Below, piece by piece: positions 55,357 through 64,000 of a DNA stretch of 64,000 nt; positions within the stretch are counted from its first letter, which is position 1, and each line of letters begins with the position of its first letter. The DNA comes from Tolypocladium sp. Sup5 PDA-1 (taxonomy: Eukaryota > Ascomycota > Sordariomycetes > Hypocreales > Ophiocordycipitaceae), in assembly GCA_000750105.3 (NCBI GenBank), contig JPHH03000012.1, forward strand, positions 248,001 through 312,000, in the 5' to 3' direction. Made by a program: the position numbers and the translations under genes. Below the pieces are notes generated by a model. It ran no database searches. It was not told the origin of the DNA and saw only the letters and a list, made by a program, of their open reading frames with translations.

Positions 55357-57689
55357 TCAACCGAGAATAATAGTCTTCTGTCTTGTGCTCACCTGGCGCC
55401 AGCCGCCCTTGCTCATTTTACCCAAGGCAAGACGCTGTGCAATGAAACCTTTCCATTCAACCAGCATGATATTGTGGCTTACAATGTCTCCGAGCTGGAC
55501 AGCGGAGTTGCAATCGTCGGAGTCTGTCGTATCCTTCGTCCCGGTACCGGTGTCATCGAACTCCGTCCTTGTATTGGACGAGAGGAGCACGAACTCGCCA
55601 ATCCGCTTGGAGCTGCCGGCGGGAAAGAAACTCTGAGGCACCAACATCTTGGTCATGGACTCCCCCGATGGAGACTGCACCACGGCTTGGACATAGTTGT
55701 CTTGTTGCTTATGCGTTGGCCTTGGAATATCATGTCCACGCTCGTTGCCCTTGCTAAAGAGCTGACGCACCACCCGCCAGGCGCCGCGCAGGTTCCTAAC
55801 GATCCATGCTTTGACGAGTCCTAGCATAGTTCGTGGTTCGTTAAGAGGCTCTGCGTCCGTCCTCTGCCCGTCTTGAGTATCGTCGGCATCGCTTGCTTTT
55901 GTGGCTATTGTCACGTCTAGCATTGCTGTCTGAGCGGTGAAGTAGAGTAGCGCGTAGTCCGTTGCATCCGTCCCTGGCGGAAATGCGAAATCTAGTTGAA
56001 GGCCCGTCCCTGCAAGTTTATCATGCCAGTACGGGAGAGGATCATGCCAGGTAACCTCGGACATGATTGAGTCTCCACAGGAGTCAAGGAAGGTGACCGG
56101 ATGATGGGATGCAACCCAGGACCACGATGGGAATGGCAGACTGTATGACCGACCTCCCCGGCTCATGGCGTGATGACACTGGCTGCGGTGAATGCACTGG
56201 AATACTGGTTCCCACAGGAGTGCCACATCCAGCTTCTCGCGAGGCAAGGCCCAAATGTATCCCGACTTGAATCGAGACTGTTGAGCCTTCAAAATCCCCA
56301 TGAATGCCCACAGGGCGTCTGCTTCGTCCTTGAAGTGTCATCGTGAAAAGGGCTCGACTTGCATGCAGTAGTATTTCATTGCGCATATTTCGGAGGCCCC
56401 GGCTAGCTCCCAGAATGAGTTCTGCTCGTTAAGCACTGCCCTTACGGCTGAGAATTCGCATGCGGTGTCCTCGCGCCAGCTGTCAAGACGGCAAGTCCAA
56501 AACACTTGGTCCTCGGTGAAGACAAGGGCGCGGCGGGCGAGAATTGCCTCCTGGAACGTCCAACCTCGCGTGGTCCATGTGCTCCTATGCAGGCTGCCTA
56601 TAAGTCCAGCATGGGCAGTGGCAAACCGGGTCCCATTGATGGTCTCTATTATTTGCTGCGTGCGACTTTTGGTATCCCGCACGCCCGGTATTCCTTCGTG
56701 CGCATTGCTCCCACTGGCTGCGACGATGACTACGTCAGCATGGCTGTAGATGTTGCCCATGAGTGGGAGCTGGCGATTCTTATCCTCGGGATCATCTTGT
56801 ATGATGCAGAGAGAATCAACCCATAGATATCTGTGCCCTATATCTGCAACAACCTTCATGGCATCCAGTATAGTTTGTGGGATGAGCGTCGGATCGTACA
56901 AGGCCCCCGGAGTGTAGTATTGGGCCATGGTGTCTCTGGTCAACAACGGCACGGTCTCTCGGCCCCATACGTACGACAGCGCAACGTATTTGCCGGGCGA
57001 AGGTGCGTCGACAACATTATTCCCTTGCACATCGATCATGCGTAGCTGGCTACCATGCAGTAATCTCCGACTTTTGGTAGAGCAGTCGGCGTGATTATCA
57101 TCACAAAATTGCATCCAGGACTTGATCAATTCAGGCTTGATCTTGGGCGGCACGACACGCCCAAAAGATGATGGTGATGATGGCGGCCCCGAAAAGTAAT
57201 ACGGACTCGAGGCAAGTCTCGGAGAGTCATGCGGCATCAATGACGAGATAAGGGTGGCAGGACGCTGCCCAGGAAGGGGGACGTCCAAGTCGATGCCCAG
57301 TCGAATAGCACTACCAACGCAAATTATGATAGGTAGTCGCCATCGGGACCCCCCTCCTGCGTTTCAACAAGGTCTCTGGATTCGAAGTGCTTGGTTTCAA
57401 GCGTAATGGCAGTGGCCCGGCCCTCGTCCGGCTCCATGGCGAGATTTGGATCAGCCAGTCTGGCGGCCGATACGACAAGACGGCATCCTGCGCAGGATGC
57501 CATTCCCGACACATGATGCGAGTAATCTGTATGAAAATGAACGGCTCCCAACTCGCCGTGCAAGCATTCCGACCCGTCGAGGAGCGAGAAGGTGAGGCTG
57601 AACAGTTGCTGACATGCCTTGCACAGCTCGCTTGACAAGGCGTTGTCCTGCTGGAAGTTTGCTGTATCGGCCAGATCGATGCAGGCCAT
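55357..57689 (-). pseudogene. HET-domain (heterokaryon incompatibility) gene, interrupted
   Basis: Starting at the ATG at 57689, the N-terminal part (MACIDLADTANF, LCKACQQLF, CAGC) leads to the HET domain: YVALSYVWG, TILDAMKVVADIGHRYLWVDSLCIIQDD, MGNIYSHADVVIVAASGS, and STWTTRGWTFQEAILARRALVFT. The C-terminal part ends in KTIILG, a usual ending. HET proteins act in vegetative incompatibility and related cell-death responses. Two defects are visible. First, near 57327 the frame must shift by one base to continue, with no good intron to explain it. Second, TGA at 56338-56340 interrupts the frame between VEPFSR and HFKDEADALWAF, while both sides stay in the same frame and look coding. Either the gene is inactive or there are sequencing errors. 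Without the lesions it would span roughly 775 residues. Confidence 0.82.
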
Positions 57690-58705
57690 GATGCCAGTAG
57701 ATCCAAGCGGTCTGCTTAAAGGTCCGAGGCTGAAGGGCCGATACTGTAGGTGACCTGGAAACAGACGCCAGAGACTTGACGCTGTCTCGATGGGCTCAAG
57801 GCAACGCAAGGTGTCTTGTCAGATTTCAGGCGGCTCGGGTCGCCTTAATGGCCCTTTGCATGCGTGATGCCACTCGCAGGGTTAGGTGCCGATGAGTAAG
57901 CTGCGAGGATGCAGGAAAGCATGCGCCAAAAGCAGTGCCTTGTTGCCTCGTGCCTCCTTTGGTGAGGGAGCCAAGCGGGTTGCTCTATCACGGATAGTTG
58001 CGTAGGGAGGCCCTCTAGGAGCTCTTGTCCGCGTACGTCCAGTCTCTTGCAGAAGGCCGCTGTGTCGTATCGCACCGTGGAAAGGGGGCCAAGCCAGGGA
58101 GACGTGGCTGTCAAGGATTGGGTGGCTTTGGCTCGATGGCCACACGACCAAGCCCGCGGCAAGTGCTCGCGGTCGGCACGGGCTTCAAGCTGCAGCCCAA
58201 TGAGCCGACGGCGGTGCGTGTCTGTCATTTCGCCGAGCAGTTGAAAAACAAAGGACATGTCGGGTAACGCAAGGTCGTCGTCTAATATGTAGAGCGGAGG
58301 TTGTAGGTAGACAAGCTTTGGTGGTGGGGGAGGTCCAATGTGGAGGGGCACACGGCTCGGATCAGGCAAGGCGCGGTACCTGCGGATCTCGCTCGGACAC
58401 TGCCGAGTCACAAGTACCGATCAGCCCTGTCCACTGTGCCCACTGTTGCTCGTAATCTTTCACTGACTGCCCCTGTTTAGCTCCCTTTGGGCGCGTCTCA
58501 CGAATTCCCATCGGCAAATTTGACCATCGCCAGCCCGCCGGTTCCGGTCGCGTCCCGCCAGAAACATCCATTGCACGCATTCGAATGGACTCGTCATAAA
58601 GGAGAGCCAGTTCTCTCTCGCCATCGCCGCCTCTCTATCCTCGCCGTTCTTCGAATCCCCTCATCGCCATCGTCACTGTCGAGTCCCCGGCCCCAAACAA
58701 TCGCC
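57690..58705. other. Intergenic region, possible ORF fragment
   Basis: Between the HET gene and the PQ-loop gene, divergently arranged. A minus-strand frame at 57845-58411 contains fairly protein-like text (LVYLQPPLYILDDDLALPDMSF, EMTDTHRRRLIGLQLEARADREHL) but has no ATG at its head and no recognised family. The 200 bases before 58706 are pyrimidine-rich and fit the leader of the PQ-loop gene. Confidence 0.45.
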
Positions 58706-59711
58706 ATGAGTTGGCTCTCGGCCTGCGCGGGCTACGTCGCCCCCTTCTTCATCGTCATGTCGCCCATTCTCTCCTACGGCGACCAGGCGCTGTCCATGCA
58801 TCGCAAGAAGTCGAGCGTCGGCTTCTCCCTCGATATTCCGCTGATTATGCTCGTTGCCTCGTTCTTCAGGTGCGCGCGCACCCACCCAGTCACCACCCAG
58901 CGCGTGGCGCAAGGCTGACGCTCGTATTCGCAGAATCTTCTACTGGCCCGGCGCGCGCTTCGATACGAGCTTGCTGGCGCAGTCGCTCATCATGGTGGGC
59001 GTGCAGATGCTGCTGCTCAAGATTGCCCTCGACCACCGGCCGGCGCCGTCGACTAAGGGAGGCGAGGCCAGCTTGCCCTTTGCGGGCGCACAGCAGGAGG
59101 GCATCTTCTCCGCGCAGCGCCCGTACAACTTCTGGCAGTGGCGCTCACACAGGCCGTGAGTCCCTCCCCGATAGTTGCAGAGGTCCTCCGATGGCGATGG
59201 CGATGGCAACTGATGTGTTGGATCTAGATACTGGCAGTTTATCCTCTACCTCCTCGGAGCTCTGGTCGTCTGCGAACTCCTCCTCGCCGCCGTGCCGCCG
59301 ATTTACTCCCTGTACTCCATCATAGTTGGATACGTCGGGCTCTCTGTCGAAGCCACGCTGCCCATACCCCAAATCCTCGCCAACTCGCAGACGAGGTCTT
59401 GCAAGGGCTTCCGTCTGTCCGTCCTGATCGCCTGGCTCGGCGGCGACGCCATGAAGATTTTCTGGTTCTTCACGGCCACGACCGAGATCCCCCTGGCGTT
59501 CAAGGTGTGCGGCATCTTCCAGGCCGGATGCGACTGCTTCCTGGGCATCCAGTATTACCTGTACGGCGAAGGCGAGGACACGGTCAAGGAGCATCCCATG
59601 GAGGAGGGCCAGTGGTCGAGCGCATACAAGCCCGGGGGCAACCGGCCGCACAGCAGGAGCCTCTCGCCGTCGAGGCGACCGGGGCTGTTCAGCGACTCCG
59701 AGGTGGAATAG
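58706..59711 (+). CDS. PQ-loop repeat membrane protein (Any1/PQLC1-like)
   Basis: Exons join(58706..58869,58934..59155,59228..59711) encode 289 aa. The first PQ-loop-like unit lies near the N-terminus (YVAPFFIVMSPILSYGDQALSM, then KKSSVGFSLDIPLIMLVASFF). The second is sharper: GLSVEATLPIPQILANSQTRSCKGFRLSVLIAWLGGDAMKIFWFF, with the P-x-P-Q signature. About seven membrane segments are expected. The tail after YLYGEGEDTVKEHP is hydrophilic and Ser/Arg-rich, with SRSLSPSRR and an acidic end. The closest named relatives are yeast Any1/Cfs1 and human PQLC1, Golgi/endosome proteins linked to phospholipid asymmetry. The first intron ends at GTATTCGCAG and the second at GGATCTAG; both keep frame. Confidence 0.9.
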
Positions 59712-61634
59712 ATGACCGCCGTGTGGATGACGCTGAGCTGGCTGAGCGGCAAGACGCTGTGAGATGGCCTCACCCATCAGATGAGACGCAGAGCAGGTTC
59801 ATGCCCAGGCGCTGCACGACACGGGACGGATTGAAACGAAGGACACGGACGGGGGCACGAGGTGGGAGAAATACCACGACGATTGGACTACATGACTCTT
59901 GGTTGGACTTTGGACAGGGGCTCTCGCCTTGGAACTCCTCGGGCTGGCCATGGGCGTTAAGTCGTCATAGAGCGGTACCGCCAAGACCGCGAGCTGCGTC
60001 GCTGTGCAGGGTGCACGCGAGGGCCAAAGGCGATGAATAATATATTAATAAAGTAACAAGATGTAAACTGGTCAGGGCTGCATTTTCCAGTGCCGTGAGA
60101 AGCCGTAGACGGCGTTGCGCTGCGCGGTGCTGGGATATCGAGGTCGTCATCCATCTCATTCGCACCAGGCACCGCCGAGCCTCAGGAGAACCTCCCCCCA
60201 GCCACCCGACTTTCCAAGCACCCCGGATCTACCCAGATCTACCCCTTCTCGCAACGCCAGCGACTCTGTGCTTGTCCAATGTCTTGTTAGCCCGAAAGAG
60301 GCTCGCAGACCAGCCTGCCACTGAATATTCATTTGCTTGTCTGCGCCTTCTTTTTTGCAGACGTTGGAGAACTGGGCCGCTGTCGACCCAGCAACGGCGT
60401 TTTCGCCGCAACTGCCCACACAGCCTTGTCCCTCGGCAACAGTTGTCGACTGAGCAAACGCGACTTCGACCACCGTATACAGCTGTCACGACTGAGTCAC
60501 ATCCTGTTTCGTTTTCTTTGCACCTGCGAACGGGACGAGGGTTGTGCGTGATTCATGGTCGCGCTCGCTGTTGAGGCTTGACTTCGCCGGTTCGCATACG
60601 GGCCGTTGAACCCCCAAGCTGCACCAACCTCGACTTGGGGCTCCCTGGGCAACGGATCAGCCCTCGCCGTGGGCCTTTTCCTTGAAGGTCTCTATCAAGA
60701 GGCATGTTTTTTCCTGCTTTTATGCCCTGGCTTCAGACTGGCGCCTCTTTATCACTGGGGGACTGTCGTCTGGCTCTGACCTGCACTCGATGCCCTGTTC
60801 AACGTGCTAACCTGTCCTCAAGTCCTAAAGTCGAACCACTTGTGCCGACTTGTCACGAGCCCCAGCCTAATTCACGGTAAGAAGCGCTCTTCTCATTTCC
60901 AAGGCTTTCGAACTAGGTCGCTTGTTTACCTCGTCACGTTACCCGCGCGCCAACACTTCCTCCTTTCTTCCCTCTCACCACACCTCAGCTGCAGCTCTCC
61001 CTTTCTCATCCCTTCATCGCCACAACTTCATCCTAGGGCTTGCGGTATTCAACTCGCACGGCTGTCTCTGCAGCTCTTGTTTCAAGCACTTGCACGAAAT
61101 CCTGATCGTCGGCTGCCTGGCACTTTGTTTCTGTTCCTTTCGCAACCTCAACTTGCAACCCCCGCAGCCCTCGTCAGCTGCACATTCATTCACTTCAACC
61201 TGTGGCTTCAAACATTCTGACCGCTGGTTTCAAACTCCTCCTTTGTTTCTAGAGTTTCCAACTCAAGTCCAGAAGCCCTGGAAGTTTGCATCATCCTGAT
61301 CAGCTGTTTGGCACAACGCGCTCCCGCACACTCCACAAAGGTCGCTACAAGCAATGTCCCTTGCGCAAGCGAGTTTGTTTACTAAACTGGAGATAGATTT
61401 GTGGTCATCTGGAACCTTTGTCTGCATCTTTTCTGTGTGGTGAGTTGAGCATGACTCAAACCCTCGTCCCTCTTCCAACTTCCCAAGTGCGAAGTCAGCT
61501 TGAGTCTTTCATCCTCGTCTGAAGCCACGTTGCTACTTCTATCCTTACACTCCGAAATATTTCATCGTCACTCGTCAGAAATTACGTTGATTTCATCCGT
61601 TCATTTGCTGACAACTCCGTCAAGATCCGACAAG
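59712..61634. other. Intergenic region with probable long 5' leader
   Basis: About 1.9 kb upstream of the Myb-like gene. From about 60170 the plus strand becomes pyrimidine-rich (stretches such as CTTCCTCCTTTCTTCCCTCTCACC), typical of leaders of strongly expressed or regulated fungal genes. No coding frame with recognisable content is present. Confidence 0.55.
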
Positions 61635-62900
61635 ATGGCGCCCTCCAACTCAAAGGCAAACTACAAGACGTACGAGGCCCAGGCCCGTATGGTTCGCGCC
61701 ATCGTCGCTGCGCACCCCGACGTGAAGTGGAACTATAAAGGTGAGCGAGAATTTTCTTCAGCTTCCTTTTTGTCTCCTCAGGCCCCGCTGGCCCTTCACG
61801 TCAACGATAGCTTTTGGGACGAAGGCTAACCTTCGTCCCAGAAATCGCCGCGTGCTACGGCTCGGACATGACCGAGCATGCCCTCAACCATCGCTTCCGT
61901 CGCCTTCGAGCGCAGGCCACCATTATTCGTATGGCCCGCTCGGAGGGGCGTGACATGAAGGACATGTTGACCTACGAGGATCTCCCGACGACCCAGGAGG
62001 CGGTTGACAAGAACAGTACGCGAATCTCGCATATTGAGTGCTTTCGTCTCGTCTTCACGCCGCTACTGGCTGGAGTTGCCGTGGCTGATATACTCTTGTG
62101 TTCACGAACTTGAAGCTAATGGACTCCCTTCTCTAGATATCGCCAAGTACTTTGGCCAGTCGACCACCGACGGCATCCAGTTCCAGTTCCGCACCATCAA
62201 GAAGGACGCCGACACACTCCGCAAGGTCGCGGCCAACGGCGGCGATGTTGCCAACTGCCTCGCCAGCGGCATTGGCTCTGCCGCGACGACTCCGTCCAAG
62301 GCCGGCACCGCGTCCAAGGCTGGCACCCCGTCGCGCGGCAGCCGCTCCGGCACGGCCCGCAAGCGCACCCGGCTTGTCCCCGACCTCAAGCGCTCCTCGT
62401 CCGATGAGGAAGAGGACGACGCCGACGACGACGTCGAGGAGAACTGGAGCGGACGCGACGCCACCCCCTCGAAGCGCCCCAAGGTCGGCGGCGCAGGCGT
62501 CGCGGGCCAGAAGAACGTGACCCCTCGCCGGGCCGCCCAGCGTGCCAACGCTACGATCGCCGACGCTGCGGCCCAGGACCAGGACAGCGAGTCGCACGCC
62601 TCCATCGACACTACCCCGACCATCTCGCCCCCCGGCGCCGCGGCCACCGTGGCCCCCAAGTCCCTGTTCGGCGGCCCCGCCGACGTCAAGCCCAAGCTTC
62701 CCGCCGGGCCCGTCCCCAGGGGTTACGCCAGGGGCAACGCCAATGGCCTCCCCGCGGGCTTCAGAGCCGCCGGCTCGGACGTGTACATGAGCGGCGCCAT
62801 GGCCGGCGGCTCGTTCAACGAGAGCTTCTACCACCAGAGCATCGACTCCGACTCCGACGACGTGCGCGACGACGGCGGCCTCGGCGACGGCGAGATCTAG
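61635..62900 (+). CDS. Hypothetical protein with Myb/homeodomain-like N-terminus and acidic middle
   Basis: Exons join(61635..61740,61842..62015,62137..62900) encode 347 aa. The N-terminal ~115 residues (YEAQARMVRAIVAAHPDVKWNYKEIAACYG, MTEHALNHRFRRLRAQATIIRMA, NIAKYFGQSTTDGIQFQFR) look like two helix-rich DNA-binding-type repeats, in which a W/Y-containing helix precedes a basic helix. The rest is low complexity: a TPSKAGTxSKAGTPSRGSRSGTARKRTR basic patch, an acidic stretch (SSSDEEEDDADDDVEENW), another basic patch (ATPSKRPKV, likely nuclear localisation) and a Gly/Ala/Pro-rich tail ending DSDSDDVRDDGG. A fungal-specific nuclear protein is inferred; no specific function can be assigned. All splices use consensus GT..AG and keep frame. 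Confidence 0.85.
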
Positions 62901-63566
62901 GGGCTTACCACCCTGCCACTCCTTTCACCACCACCCATCTCTGGTTCTTTTTCTTTTGTCGGTTTTGTGGCCCAGGGTTAGGCAAAGTTTGATAAAACTA
63001 CGGCAAAAATGGAATCGCAGGATGACTTGCCGCGTCGGCATGGCGTTGGAAGGGAAAGGAGAGGCTATTGTGTCTTGCACCGTTTGCGGATTGTGGCATT
63101 CCCCTAATATTTTGCTTGTTTGTCACGCAATGATATCCGTGGTGCTGGCTATATACACAGAGACACGCACAGAAAAACGGGCGCGGGACTTTGACCTTGG
63201 TTCCCCTGGACTTGAGAGTGTTTAGTCGGCTCGCATCAACGTCCCTTATGGGGCATTAGTCTAGAAGAATTGAAGGCACTTGACCCGAGAGGGTTGTCCT
63301 GAAGTCACTGAACTCGCACATGTGAGATAGTATAACATAATGGCACTCAAGTGCTACCGCAGTGTGAAGGCTCTTCAGGAAAACGAATAACAGCTCTATA
63401 ACACTTGCAGCCACTGTACAATAATCAACTTCCACCGAGAGAACTGACCAGTTTGATCGTAACATCTCTTGCGACATAACTCTGATAACCTCTCTCAAAC
63501 CTGATTGGCACCATGTCCCCAGCGCCTGCGCGCCCTCCAGACCTACACCTGCTCATACATCAACAC
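62901..63566. other. Convergent intergenic region
   Basis: 3' flanks of the Myb-like gene (plus) and the MTHFR gene (minus). No other gene is recognised. Confidence 0.55.
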
Positions 63567-64000
63567 CTAGCCCATAAGCAACCCCCACAGCGCATCCTGT
63601 TCCACAAAATCATGGTGAATGATGTTGACCAGCCAGTAACCCTCCTTCACGCCTCTCAGCAGCTTCTCGCTGTCCGAGCCCCGGCCGTACACCTTGGCCC
63701 ACTCGCCCCAGATCCCAAACGCCTCCTCGCTCCATGCCCGGAAGCTCACCTCTTCGATGATGGTCGGCGTCACAATCTCCTTGCCCGGGAACACGCCCCA
63801 CGTCACCGCGTTAGTGCTCGCCTCCGGGCTGGTGCTGTTAGCGCCGCCAGTCGAGTCGGAGGACGCAAAGTCGCCCTTGTCGCTTGCGGCGTAGAAGCAG
63901 ATCACGTCGCGGACCTCTGGTTTGCTCAACTTATCCGACAGCGTCTTCCAGTCGGAGGAGGGGATGAAGAACTCGACAAAAGACTTTTGAAAGACGAAAC
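63567..64000 (-). CDS. Methylenetetrahydrofolate reductase, C-terminal part (cut by window edge)
   Basis: Only the end of the gene is inside. The open frame runs to the edge and reads VFQKSFVEFFIPSSDW, then SKPEVRDVICFYAASDKGDF, NAVTWGVFPGKEIVTPTIIEEVSFRAW, EEAFGIWGEWAKVYGRGSDSEKLL and GYWLVNIIHHDFVEQDALWGLL. This matches the C-terminal regulatory half of eukaryotic methylenetetrahydrofolate reductase (compare NAVTWGVFPG and the YWLVN...DF end). The enzyme reduces 5,10-methylene-THF to 5-methyl-THF for methionine synthesis; the regulatory half carries the S-adenosylmethionine-sensing domain. A Ser/Thr-rich insertion (ASSDSTGGANSTSPEAST) precedes the conserved block. Fungi commonly have two paralogues (Met12/Met13 in yeast), and the visible part does not tell which this is. 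Confidence 0.88.
   Translation of the reverse strand, partial: FVFQKSFVEFFIPSSDWKTLSDKLSKPEVRDVICFYAASDKGDFASSDSTGGANSTSPEASTNAVTWGVFPGKEIVTPTIIEEVSFRAWSEEAFGIWGEWAKVYGRGSDSEKLLRGVKEGYWLVNIIHHDFVEQDALWGLLMG

Noticed and set aside
55357..55420. Alternative last intron for the HET gene (donor GTGAGC after WRQ)
   Set aside because: Without splicing the protein ends KTIILG, a usual HET-protein ending, so the unspliced reading is preferred.
56338..56340. Programmed read-through of the TGA in the HET gene
   Set aside because: The context after the stop is CAC, not the CTA-type context associated with read-through, and a second lesion exists upstream.

Overview
The window is genomic DNA from a filamentous ascomycete (Pezizomycotina, probably Sordariomycetes). 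Most genes carry short introns, about 49 to 140 nt, with GT..AG ends and CTAAC/CTGAC-like branch sites. The proteins are clearly fungal: septin, Pwp2, GT15 mannosyltransferase, a Zn2Cys6 regulator, a HET-domain protein and a questin-oxidase-like protein. Hypocreales is a guess from overall character. No operons, CRISPR arrays or bacterial features are present. Coding intervals below span first to last coding base, and the exon joins are given in the evidence.

Left part (1-36 kb), conserved gene-dense sequence. In order: a USP7-type deubiquitinase (cut by the left edge), a mitochondrial PDH/BCKDH-type kinase, a septin, an intron-containing tRNA-Ser(GCT), PWP2, a questin-oxidase-like protein, a NAP/SET histone chaperone, CutC, a secreted alkaline phosphatase, the queuine tRNA-ribosyltransferase accessory subunit, an LCCL membrane protein, an acyl-protein-thioesterase-like protein lacking its catalytic serine, a gamma-tubulin-complex protein, a GT15 mannosyltransferase and a WDR83/MORG1-like WD40 protein. 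These are mainly housekeeping genes that share intergenic regions rather than one pathway.

Middle (36-58 kb), accessory in character. A non-autonomous terminal-inverted-repeat element lies at 36486-37175, next to a large Zn2Cys6 regulator. It is followed by about 14.7 kb with no recognisable gene. This stretch is unusually rich in short palindromes built on TCCGTACGGA/TACGGAGTA, including two perfect 24-bp copies. Its far end holds a possible membrane-protein fragment and a HET-domain gene interrupted by an in-frame stop and an apparent frameshift.

Right part (58-64 kb), conserved again: a PQ-loop membrane protein (Any1/PQLC1-like), a hypothetical protein with a Myb-like N-terminus and acidic/basic tail, and the C-terminal end of methylenetetrahydrofolate reductase (cut by the right edge).

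No coherent new multi-gene system could be demonstrated. The strongest leads are the palindrome-rich gene-free island with its broken HET gene, the serine-less esterase homologue, the TIR element, the alternatively readable NAP tail, and the phosphate-type promoter motifs at the phosphatase.
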